DNA of 64,000 nt from Alphaproteobacteria bacterium (GTDB lineage: Bacteria > Pseudomonadota > Alphaproteobacteria > Sphingomonadales > Sphingomonadaceae). Location of the stretch: NCBI GenBank assembly GCA_019239415.1, contig JAFAZW010000053.1, positions 1 to 64,000 of the forward strand, given 5' to 3'. Within the stretch, counting starts at the first letter, position 1. Every line of letters begins with the position of its first letter. This document shows positions 37,160-44,377 of the stretch, piece by piece. The notes under the pieces are model-generated. The model saw only the letters and a list, made by a program, of their open reading frames with translations. It made no database searches and had not been told where the DNA came from. A program made the position numbers and the translations under genes.

Positions 37160-37810
37160 ATGAAGCTTTATTATGATCCGGCGTCGACCGTATGCCGGCC
37201 GATCCTGCTGTTCCTGGCGGACCACGATCTGCCGGTCGAGCCGATGATCGTAGACCTCGCGACTCGCGAGAACCGCGGCGACTGGTATCTCGCCGTCAAT
37301 CCGAACGGCACGGTCCCGGCCCTCGTCGACGGCGGCTTCCGCCTCACCGAGTCGGCGACGATCTTGCGCTATCTCGCGGACCTCGCCGGATCGCGGGCCT
37401 ATCCTGCGGAGCACCGGGCGCGCGCGAAGGTCGACGAGGCGCTCGACTGGTTCAACACCGGCTTCTACCGCGATCACGGCTACGGCCTCGTCTATCCGCA
37501 GATCCTGCCGCATTATGCGACGCTCGCCGAGCCCCCGCTTCTCGCCTTCCACGGCGAGCGGGCGGCGGCGCGGCTCGCGGTCCTCGACCGCGACATGATC
37601 GGCGCCAACCGCTTCGTCGCCGGGAACGAGATCAGCCTCGCCGACTATTTCGGCGCCGCGCTCGTGACGATGGGCGAGATGATCGGCTACGACCTCGCGC
37701 CTTACCCGAACGTGCGGCGCTGGCTGGCGACGATGGTGGCGCGCCCGGGCTGGGCCGAAGCCAATGCCGCCTTCTACGGCTGGCGAAGCGCGCTCCGCGC
37801 CGCCGCCTGA
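37160..37810 (+). CDS. Glutathione S-transferase family protein
   Basis: This 216-residue protein has the two-domain GST layout. The N-terminal thioredoxin-like half contains KLYYDPASTVCRPILLFLADHDL, NPNGTVPALVD (cis-Pro) and LTESATILRYLA (Ser binding the gamma-glutamyl group). The helical C-terminal half holds NRFVAGNEISLADYFGA. It resembles theta/beta-like bacterial GSTs used in detoxification or ring chemistry. The substrate is unknown. ATG 37160 has GGAGGGTG nine bases upstream. The hemerythrin gene follows 69 bases later on the same strand. Confidence 0.9.
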   Translation: MKLYYDPASTVCRPILLFLADHDLPVEPMIVDLATRENRGDWYLAVNPNGTVPALVDGGFRLTESATILRYLADLAGSRAYPAEHRARAKVDEALDWFNTGFYRDHGYGLVYPQILPHYATLAEPPLLAFHGERAAARLAVLDRDMIGANRFVAGNEISLADYFGAALVTMGEMIGYDLAPYPNVRRWLATMVARPGWAEANAAFYGWRSALRAAA

Positions 37811-37879
37811 CGGCGGAGATTTTCGAACATTTCAGCAAATGAACGGCGCCGCCCTCGCGCGCGCCGCAGGGAGACACAC

Positions 37880-38545
37880 ATGCAACGTCACGACCTTTAC
37901 GGCCCGATCCACAAGGGTATCCGCTTCGCGCTCTCGGATCTTCTCGTCCGCCTCGGCAACGCCGACTTTGCGGACGGGGCCGCGGGGCGCGAGCTGCTCG
38001 GCGCGGTGCGCCGCCAGCTCGTCCTCTCGGCCGGGCACCTTCATCATGAGGAGGCCGAGATCCACGGCGCGCTCGAGGCGCGCGCGCCGGGCGCGACGCT
38101 GACGCTCCAGGCCGACCACGACCATCACCGCCGCGCCTTCGAGACGCTCGAGGCGGCGATCGCCGCGGTCGAGGCGGCGCCGGCGGAGGCGCGGGCGGCG
38201 CCGGCGCGCCAGCTTTACCTCGCCTTCAGCCAGTTCGCCGCCGCCGATTTCGCGCACATGGCGGAGGAAGAGCTGGTCGTCCTGCCGCTCCTCCACCGCC
38301 TGTTCGACGACGAGGAGCTGATCGCGATGGAAGCGCGCATCGTCGCCGCCATTCCGCCGGAGAAGATGATCGAATATCTGAAGCTGATGATCCCGGGCAT
38401 GAACCCGGCCGAGCGCGCGGCCTTCCTCGGCTTCGTCCGCGCCGGCGCCCCGGCGGAAGTGTTCGAGGCGATCCTCGGCTTCGCGGCCCGGCCCACGCTG
38501 GCACCGGCGGAATATGAGGCGCTGGAGCTGGCGCTCGCGGCGTGA
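37880..38545 (+). CDS. Hemerythrin HHE domain protein
   Basis: This 221-residue protein has the di-iron hemerythrin/HHE four-helix pattern: HKGIRFALSD (first His), HLHHEEAEIHGALE, DHDHHRRAFE and FAHMAEEE with spaced His/Glu ligands. Such proteins bind O2 or NO, or protect iron-sulfur centres under nitrosative stress. The C-terminal 85 residues lack iron ligands and are unusual helical extra sequence. GAGACACAC before ATG 37880 is a modest ribosome-binding site. It probably shares a transcript with the GST gene. Confidence 0.85.
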   Translation: MQRHDLYGPIHKGIRFALSDLLVRLGNADFADGAAGRELLGAVRRQLVLSAGHLHHEEAEIHGALEARAPGATLTLQADHDHHRRAFETLEAAIAAVEAAPAEARAAPARQLYLAFSQFAAADFAHMAEEELVVLPLLHRLFDDEELIAMEARIVAAIPPEKMIEYLKLMIPGMNPAERAAFLGFVRAGAPAEVFEAILGFAARPTLAPAEYEALELALAA

Positions 38546-38568
38546 GAGCGAGGGGCGGAGAGGACAGA

Positions 38569-38662
38569 GGGGACAGTCACCGAGTGAGGGAGCAGGGGAC
38601 AGTCACCGATCCCCTGACGTCTGTGGGTTTGCGAGGAGGTTTGTGGATCGGTGACTGTCCCC
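38569..38662. repeat. Inverted repeat, family 6 (GGGGACAGTCACCGATCC)
   Basis: GGGGACAGTCACC (38569-38581) is repeated directly as GGGGACAGTCACCGATCC (38595-38612). Its perfect 18-bp inverse, GGATCGGTGACTGTCCCC, is at 38645-38662. It lies between the hemerythrin stop (38545) and the convergent HhH gene stop (38683). It shares the GGGGACAGTCAC core with 21910-21976. Confidence 0.88.
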
Positions 38663-38682
38663 GTGGCGCGGTGCAGCGGAAC

Positions 38683-38877
38683 CTACACCGTCAACCTCGC
38701 CCGCGTCGCGTCGTCCACCTTGCCCGTCAGCCCCGGCACCTCGTCGAGCTCGCGCAGACTGGTGAAGCCGCCGCGCTCCTCGCGGTAGCGGACGATGTCG
38801 TGGCCGTGGCCCTTCAGGCCGTCGATCGCATCGAAGGCCTGCTGGTCGGCGCGGTTGATGTCGAGTCGCTCCGCCAT
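38683..38877 (-). CDS. Small helix-hairpin-helix protein linked to ligD
   Basis: This 64-residue protein is a single ComEA-like helix-hairpin-helix unit: LDINRADQQAFDAIDGLKG, then a linker with ERGGFTSLRELDEVPGLTGKV. HhH motifs bind DNA backbone. ATG 38877 follows the ligD stop by two bases, so it is the last gene of the LigD transcript. A helper in end joining is inferred from position only. Confidence 0.75.
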   Translation of the reverse strand: MAERLDINRADQQAFDAIDGLKGHGHDIVRYREERGGFTSLRELDEVPGLTGKVDDATRARLTV

Positions 38878-38879
38878 GT

Positions 38880-41435
38880 TCACAGGTCCGGCAGCGGCTG
38901 GTCGGCCTCGCCCCAGCCCTGGAGGGCACGCGAGGAGGCGCGGTCGAGGAGCAACTCGGCGTCGCGCACCGTGAACCGGGCGCCGCTCGTCGTCTCGTCC
39001 AGCTCGTCCCAGCCGATCGGGGCCGAGACCGGCGCGCCCTCGCGGGCGCGGGCGGAGTAGGGCATGATCGCCGTCGCGCCGCGCTGGTTGCGCAGATAGT
39101 CCATGAAGATGCGGCCCTTGCGCGCCGCCTTGGCGAGGTTGGCGGTGAAGCGCTCCGGCTCGGCGGTGGCGAGGGCGACGGCAAAGCGCTGGGCGAAATC
39201 CTTGACCGCCGGCCACTTAGCGCGCGGCGTCAGCGGCACCACGACGTGGAGCCCCTTGCCGCCGGTCAGCAGCGGGAAGCTCTGCAGCCCCATGTCGGCG
39301 AGATATTTGTGAAGGTCCCTGGCCGCGCGCTTTACCACGTCGAACCCGAGCCCCTCGTCCGGATCGATGTCGAAGACGAGCCGATCCGGCTTCTCGATGT
39401 CGGCCGTCGCCGATCCCCAGCCGTGGAACTCGATCGTCCCCATCTGCACGCAGGCGACGATGCCGGCGACGTCCTCGACATAGACGTAATCCTCGATCTC
39501 GCCCTTCTTCTCCTCGATCTCGATCTGGTGGACGTGGGGTCCGAAGCTGCCGGTATTGTGCTTCTGGAAGAAGCATTTCTTCGCCCGGCCCTGGGGGCAG
39601 CGCACGAGGCTCAGCGGCCGGTGTGCCGCCCATTCCGCCATCAGCGGGCCGACCGCGCGGTAATAAGCGACCAGCTGGGCCTTGGTGATCCCCGCCTCCG
39701 GCCATAGCACCCGCTCCGGATTGCTGATCTTGACGTCGTCGTCGCGGGCGGCAGCGGCGGGCGCGGCCCGCTCGAGCCGCTGCGGCGTCTCGCGCACCAC
39801 CTCCTTCGCCTTCTTGTCGGCGCGCAGGCCGAGGAAGCTCGGGTGCCGCACCACGCCTTCGGAGGTGAATTCGGCGAAGGCCACTTCGCAGACCAGCTCC
39901 GGCTTCACCCAATGGGCACCGCGCGCGTCCGGCCGCGGCACGGCCGTCGGCGCCTTCGCCACCTCGATCCGCTCCATCCGATCGAGGAGATCGTGCATGA
40001 CGGCCATCGAGAAGCCGGTCCCGACCTTGCCGACGTAGCGCAGGCCGCCCGCTTCGTTGACGCCCAGCAGGAGCGAGCGGAAGCCGCGGCCTTTCTTGTC
40101 GCTCGGCGTCCAGCCGACGATGACGAACTCCTGGCGCTGGATGCATTTGACCTTCAGCCAGCATTTCGTCCGCCGCCCCCGATAGGGCGCGTCGGCGCGT
40201 TTCGAGATGATGCCTTCCTGGCCCGCGTCGCACATGGCGCGGAGCAATTCTTCGCCGCGGCCGACAATGTGGTCGGCGTAAAGCAGGGTGGGGGGCTTGC
40301 CCGGGCCGAGCAGGGTCGCGAGGCGCCCCTTGCGCTCTATGTTCGCGAGCGGCGCCAGATCCTCGCCGTCGATCTCCAGAGCGTCGAACAGGAAGAGGGT
40401 GAGGCCGCGGCCGCCCTCCGAGATGCCCTGCTGGAGAGCGGAGAAGCTGGAGCGGCCGTTCGCGTCGAGGGCGACGATTTCGCCGTCGAGGAGCGCCGTC
40501 CCGACCTCCAGCTCGCGCGCCGCCGCGACGATCTCCGGGAACTTGTCGGACCAGTCGAGACCGGAGCGCGTATAGACCCTGGCCTGCCCGCTGCCGATGG
40601 CGAGCTGGCAGCGATAGCCGTCATATTTCATCTCGTGGAGCCAGGCCGAGCCGGAGGGCACGTGGTCGACCAGCGTCGCCTTCTGGGGTGCGCGGAACTC
40701 AGGGGGTGTCCCGTCACCCCGGCGAAAGCCGGGGTCTCGTGCCGGAGGGGGCGCCGCGTCCTTTCCGGAGGGAGGTCCCGGCTTCCGCCGGGACGACGGT
40801 GATTGCAGCCCTTTCTTCCACGCCGCCAGCTCCTTCGCCTTTTTCCCCGAGGCGATCTCCTGCATGGTCCGGCCGGTCTTGATGCTGGTGAGATAGCGTT
40901 CGGTCAGCGCCATCGAGCCGCCGGCCTGGTCGTCCGTGACCTTCTTCAGCATCCAGTTCTCGGTCCGCTCGCCGGGCCGGCCCTTGAGGCGGAACATCAC
41001 CCACTCCCCCTTCATCCGCTCGCCCTCGAGGGTGAAGTGGAGATGGCCTTCCTCGAGCGTTTTCCTCGGATCCTTCCCCGGCGCCGGCGTCCAGGTGCCA
41101 CGGTCCCACAGCATCACCGTGCCACCGCCATATTCCCCTTTCGGGATCGTGCCCTCGAAGGTCGCATAGGAAAGCGGATGGTCCTCGGTCCGCACGGCGA
41201 GGCGTTTGTCGGCGGGGTTGAGGCTGGGTCCGTTCGGCACCGCCCAGCTCTTCAGGGTCCCGTCCAGCTCGAGCCGGAAGTCGAAATGCAGCCGCCGCGC
41301 GTCGTGCTTCTGGACCATGAAGCCGTTGCCATGGCCCCAGGAGAGCTTCTCGTAGGTACCGGGCGGCTCCGCGGTCTTCGCGAAGTCCCGCTTGGCATTG
41401 TAGCGGGAGAGGGGGTCTGTGGGAGCGCGGGCCAT
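38880..41435 (-). CDS. ligD: ATP-dependent DNA ligase LigD (phosphoesterase-ligase-polymerase)
   Basis: This 851-residue end-joining enzyme has three domains in order. The 3'-phosphoesterase domain is about 1-190, with HDARRLHFDFRLELDG. The ATP-dependent ligase domain is about 255-545, with nucleophile K270 in EMKYDGYR. The archaeo-eukaryotic primase-type polymerase domain is about 568-851, with D690-x-D692 in FDIDPDEG. It works with Ku (41541-42434), upstream on the same strand, in non-homologous end joining. Residues about 212-243, in the linker between phosphoesterase and ligase, are encoded by a family 4 palindromic repeat kept in frame. The linker position explains why it is tolerated. 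Confidence 0.95.
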   Translation of the reverse strand: MARAPTDPLSRYNAKRDFAKTAEPPGTYEKLSWGHGNGFMVQKHDARRLHFDFRLELDGTLKSWAVPNGPSLNPADKRLAVRTEDHPLSYATFEGTIPKGEYGGGTVMLWDRGTWTPAPGKDPRKTLEEGHLHFTLEGERMKGEWVMFRLKGRPGERTENWMLKKVTDDQAGGSMALTERYLTSIKTGRTMQEIASGKKAKELAAWKKGLQSPSSRRKPGPPSGKDAAPPPARDPGFRRGDGTPPEFRAPQKATLVDHVPSGSAWLHEMKYDGYRCQLAIGSGQARVYTRSGLDWSDKFPEIVAAARELEVGTALLDGEIVALDANGRSSFSALQQGISEGGRGLTLFLFDALEIDGEDLAPLANIERKGRLATLLGPGKPPTLLYADHIVGRGEELLRAMCDAGQEGIISKRADAPYRGRRTKCWLKVKCIQRQEFVIVGWTPSDKKGRGFRSLLLGVNEAGGLRYVGKVGTGFSMAVMHDLLDRMERIEVAKAPTAVPRPDARGAHWVKPELVCEVAFAEFTSEGVVRHPSFLGLRADKKAKEVVRETPQRLERAAPAAAARDDDVKISNPERVLWPEAGITKAQLVAYYRAVGPLMAEWAAHRPLSLVRCPQGRAKKCFFQKHNTGSFGPHVHQIEIEEKKGEIEDYVYVEDVAGIVACVQMGTIEFHGWGSATADIEKPDRLVFDIDPDEGLGFDVVKRAARDLHKYLADMGLQSFPLLTGGKGLHVVVPLTPRAKWPAVKDFAQRFAVALATAEPERFTANLAKAARKGRIFMDYLRNQRGATAIMPYSARAREGAPVSAPIGWDELDETTSGARFTVRDAELLLDRASSRALQGWGEADQPLPDL
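40711..40799. repeat. Family 4 repeat inside ligD linker
   Basis: CCGTCACCCCGGCGAAAGCC at the left and GGTCCCGGCTTCCGCCGGGA then CGACGG at the right are inverted arms. The element is in frame and open in the ligD frame, adding about 30 residues rich in Pro, Gly and Arg between two domains. Confidence 0.85.
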
Positions 41436-41446
41436 TCAAGAGCCTC

Positions 41447-41521
41447 GTTCGTCCCGAGCGAAGTCGAAGGGCGCCTGTGATGAGTCCGTGCCAGCGCCCC
41501 TCGACTTCACTCGGGACGAAC
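41447..41521. repeat. Palindromic repeat, family 5 (GTTCGTCCCGAGCGAAGTCG)
   Basis: GTTCGTCCCGAGCGAAGTCG plus AAGGGCGC (41447-41474) is the inverse of GCGCCCCTCGACTTCACTCG plus GGACGAAC (41494-41521), with a 19-base loop. It lies between ku and ligD and could attenuate or stabilise the shared message. Single arms or variants occur at 4413-4445, 54085-54170 and 61215-61280. Confidence 0.88.
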
Positions 41522-41540
41522 GGACTCCCCCAGCCACCAC

Positions 41541-42434
41541 TTAGGCCCGCTTCCTTGCCGGCGCCGCCTTCGCCGGGGCCTTCTTCGCGGCGGCCTTGCG
41601 CGCTGCCGGCTTCGCGGCAGCCTTCTTCGCGGGCGCTTTCCCCGCGGCCTCACCGGGCTTCTCGATCGAGCGCTTCAGCGCCGCCATCAGGTCGATGACG
41701 TTGCCGCCGCGCTTCGGCGCCGTGTCCTCCTCGGCGCGGATCGTCTGGCCCTTCATCTTGCGCTCGATCAGGTCGTGCAGACCTTCGATATAGCGGTCGT
41801 GATATTTGGCCGGGTCGAACGCGGCGGTCTTGCGGTCGATCAGCGTCTCGGCGAGGTCGAGCAGCTCCTCGTCCGGCTTACCGTCGGAGATGTCGCGGAA
41901 ATAGTCGCGCGCCTTGTTGACTTCGTCGGCATAGCGCAGCGTCTCCAGGACGATGCCGCGCCCGCACGGCTTGACGCTGACGAGATATTCGCGCCCGCGC
42001 AGCGCCAGCTGGCCGACCCCCATCTTGCGGGTCCGCTTGAGCGCCTCGCGCAGGACGATGAACGCCTCCTCGGCGAGGTCGTCGGCCGGGACGACGAAAT
42101 AGGGCTTCTCGAAATAGAGGACGTCGACCTCGTCATAGTCGACGAACTGGGTGAGCTCGAGGGTCTTCTTCGATTCGAGCTTCACCGCCTCCAGCTCCTC
42201 GTCGGAGACGACGACGTAGGAGCCTTTCTCATATTGGTAGCCCCGGACGATCTCCTCCGGGTCGACCGCGCCGACGCCCGGCACGACCTTCTCATATTTG
42301 ATCCGCTGGCCGGTCGGCTCGTAGATCTGGTTGAACTGGATCTGCGCGCCGGACTTGGTCGCCGAGAAGATCTCCACCGGGATCGAGACCAGCGCCAGCC
42401 GGATCTGTCCCTTCCAATATGCGCGCGCCGCCAT
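41541..42434 (-). CDS. ku: Ku protein (non-homologous end joining)
   Basis: This 297-residue protein is a bacterial Ku homodimer subunit that rings double-strand breaks and recruits LigD. The core (about 1-250) carries family segments such as YWKGQIRLALVSIPVEIFSA, SYVVVSDEELEAV, FVDYDEVDVLYFEKPYFV and the helix-rich IEGLHDLIERKMKG. The last 40 residues are a lysine/alanine-rich tail (KKAAAKPAARKAAAKK type) that aids DNA threading. The stop is 20 bases from a family 5 repeat before ligD. About 70 bases upstream is a shortened family 1 repeat. Confidence 0.97.
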   Translation of the reverse strand: MAARAYWKGQIRLALVSIPVEIFSATKSGAQIQFNQIYEPTGQRIKYEKVVPGVGAVDPEEIVRGYQYEKGSYVVVSDEELEAVKLESKKTLELTQFVDYDEVDVLYFEKPYFVVPADDLAEEAFIVLREALKRTRKMGVGQLALRGREYLVSVKPCGRGIVLETLRYADEVNKARDYFRDISDGKPDEELLDLAETLIDRKTAAFDPAKYHDRYIEGLHDLIERKMKGQTIRAEEDTAPKRGGNVIDLMAALKRSIEKPGEAAGKAPAKKAAAKPAARKAAAKKAPAKAAPARKRA

Positions 42435-42504
42435 GGCCGTTTCGCTCCCGAAAGTGTCTGCGCGCGAGTCAATGTGCGGGGAGGGGAGCGGTTCCGCGTC
42501 TCTT

Positions 42505-42576
42505 GCTCCTCCCCGGAACGGGGAGGGCGACCATGCGAAGCATGGTGGAGGGGGCCCAGAGCGCCGTTCCGGGGAG
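42505..42576. repeat. Family 1 repeat with internal deletion
   Basis: It begins GCTCCTCCCCGGAACGGGGA as in full copies and has one inner arm (GTGGAGGGGGCCC), but then jumps to CGTTCCGGGGAG. The second inner arm and part of the outer arm are missing. At 72 bp it is about half a normal element. Confidence 0.85.
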
Positions 42577-42581
42577 AAACT

Positions 42582-43055
42582 CTAGACCGGTATCTCCGTC
42601 GTGTACTTGACCTGCCGCAGCGCGAAGTTGCTCGCGGCGTGGGCCACCGACGGATGCGCCAGCACGCCGCGCATCACGAAGCGGTCATAGTCCGCCACGT
42701 CGCGCACCGCGATGCGCAGCAGATAATCCCATTCGCCCGACATGGCGTAGCATTCGACGATCTCCTCGCGCGACTGGATGAAGCCTTCGAACTCGGCACG
42801 CGCTTCCACCGTCTGCCGGGTCATGCGCACTTGGCACAGCACGTTGACCGCGCGGCCCAGCGCCTCGGCGTCGGCGAGCCGCACCGCCTTGCCCAGCACG
42901 CTCGCCCCTTCGAGCGCGCGCACCCGCCGCCATACGGAGGCCGCCGAGGCGCCGACGCGCTCGGCCAGTGCCGCGTGCGAAAGCGAGGCATCGCGCTGCA
43001 GCTCGCGGACGATCCGCCGGTCGATGGCATCCAGTTGCTCACCCTGTTTCACCAT
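42582..43055 (-). CDS. Lrp/AsnC-family transcriptional regulator
   Basis: This 157-residue regulator has an N-terminal winged HTH (about 8-55: LDAIDRRIVRELQRDASLSH, then AALAERVGASAASVWRRVRALE) and a C-terminal RAM/AsnC effector domain (about 70-150) with MSGEWDYLLRIAVRDVADYDRF. Lrp-type proteins respond to amino acids. It diverges from an aminotransferase, 2-oxoacid dehydrogenase and amino-acid permease operon 120 bases away, so it most likely controls that operon in response to an amino acid (inference). ATG 43055. Confidence 0.93.
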   Translation of the reverse strand: MVKQGEQLDAIDRRIVRELQRDASLSHAALAERVGASAASVWRRVRALEGASVLGKAVRLADAEALGRAVNVLCQVRMTRQTVEARAEFEGFIQSREEIVECYAMSGEWDYLLRIAVRDVADYDRFVMRGVLAHPSVAHAASNFALRQVKYTTEIPV

Positions 43056-43074
43056 CGGGGGGATAGCCGAATGT

Positions 43075-43098
43075 CCGTTTCACATCCAGCCGAAACGG
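43075..43098. promoter_or_regulatory. Candidate Lrp operator (inverted repeat)
   Basis: CCGTTTC (43075-43081) and GAAACGG (43092-43098) are perfect 7-bp inverses 10 bases apart, close to two helical turns between centres. They lie in the 119-base gap between the divergent Lrp gene and the aminotransferase. The neighbouring GAAAAGCTTTC is a second short near-palindrome. Position and symmetry suit an Lrp-type site. Confidence 0.4.
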
Positions 43099-43174
43099 GA
43101 GCGAAACAGAAAAGCTTTCGGAAGCAATGGCCGCTACAGGCACCTTGGCGCGTTGAACGGCGAGAGGAGGAGAG

Positions 43175-44377
43175 ATGGACAGCGTGACGGCCGCAGGGCG
43201 GCCCCTCTTCGACCGGCTCGACGAGCAGAAGCCCGACGCTCTGCTCCAGCTCATCGCGCTCTGCGACGCCGACCCGCGTGCGGACAAGATCGACGTCGGC
43301 GTCGGCGTCTATCGCGACGCCGCCGGCGGGACGCCGATCCTCCGCGCGGTGAAAGAAGCCGAGCGCCGCCTTTGGCAGCGGCAGGAGACCAAGGCCTATC
43401 TCGGCTCCCAGGGGGATCCGCGCTTCACCGCGCTGATCCGCGAGATCGTCTTCGGCGAGCGGCTGGCCGCCGACGACCGGATCGTCGGGCTCCAGACGCC
43501 CGGCGGCTGCGGTGCGCTGCGGCTCGGCGCGGACCTGGTGGAGAAGGCGAACCCGCACGCCCGCATCCATGTCGGCCAGCCGACCTGGCCGAACCACGCG
43601 CCGCTGATCGAGTGCGCGGGCATCGAGATGGTGCCTTATCCTTATTACGACAGCGAGAAGCGGGCGATTCTATTCGACCGCATGGCAGATGCGCTGGAGG
43701 GCGCGGCGGCCGGCGACCTCGTCCTCCTGCACGGCTGCTGCCACAACCCGACCGGCGCCGACCTGTCCCCGGACCAGTGGCGTGAGGTCGCCGACATCGT
43801 CGCCCGCCGCGGCCTCATCCCCTATGTCGACATCGCCTATCAGGGCCTCGGCAACGGCCTGGAGGCGGACGCCGCCGGCACCCGCCTCGTCGTCGAGGCA
43901 GCGAGCCAAGCGCTCATCGCCCAGAGCTGCGACAAGAATTTCGGCGTCTATCGCGAGCGGGTCGGCAACCTCTTCGTCAAGGCGGCGAGCAAGGCGACGG
44001 CCGACAAGGCGTTCGCGAACCTGATGCAGCTGGCCCGCACCATGTGGTCGATGCCGCCCGATCATGGCGCCGCCATCTGCCGCATCGTCCTCGATACGCC
44101 CGAGCTGCGCGCCGACTGGCATGTCGAGCTTGAGGAGATGTGCGCCCGCATCCGTGTCCTGCGCGCCCGTCTCGCCGCCTACGATCCGCGGCTCGCTTAT
44201 ATCGACGGGCAGAACGGCATGTTCTCGATCCTGCCGCTGACGCCGGAGCAGGTCCTGGCGCTGCGCGAGGAGAAGGGCATCTACATGGCCGCTTCGGGCC
44301 GCTTCAACGTCGTCGGCCTCTCCGACGACAATGTCGACCGCTTTGCCGCCGCGGTGGTGGAGAAGATGGATGGCTGA
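43175..44377 (+). CDS. Aromatic/aspartate-family aminotransferase (class I)
   Basis: This 400-residue PLP enzyme transfers the amino group of an amino acid to 2-oxoglutarate. The PLP lysine is K254 in SCDKNFGVYRERVG, matching the SxSKNF motif of AspC/TyrB, with N191 in CHNPTG and D219 with Y222 in VDIAYQG. These mark the TyrB/AspC subgroup, which handles phenylalanine, tyrosine and aspartate. Its partnership with a 2-oxoacid dehydrogenase suggests that its keto-acid product, phenylpyruvate or a branched-chain keto acid, is next decarboxylated oxidatively (inference). GGAGGAGAG before ATG 43175 is a strong ribosome-binding site. It overlaps the E1 gene by eight bases. Confidence 0.9.
   Translation: MDSVTAAGRPLFDRLDEQKPDALLQLIALCDADPRADKIDVGVGVYRDAAGGTPILRAVKEAERRLWQRQETKAYLGSQGDPRFTALIREIVFGERLAADDRIVGLQTPGGCGALRLGADLVEKANPHARIHVGQPTWPNHAPLIECAGIEMVPYPYYDSEKRAILFDRMADALEGAAAGDLVLLHGCCHNPTGADLSPDQWREVADIVARRGLIPYVDIAYQGLGNGLEADAAGTRLVVEAASQALIAQSCDKNFGVYRERVGNLFVKAASKATADKAFANLMQLARTMWSMPPDHGAAICRIVLDTPELRADWHVELEEMCARIRVLRARLAAYDPRLAYIDGQNGMFSILPLTPEQVLALREEKGIYMAASGRFNVVGLSDDNVDRFAAAVVEKMDG

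Noticed and set aside
21910-38662. Insertion sequence bounded by family 6 repeats
   Set aside because: The two copies are 16 kb apart and enclose housekeeping genes; no transposase or target-site duplication is visible.
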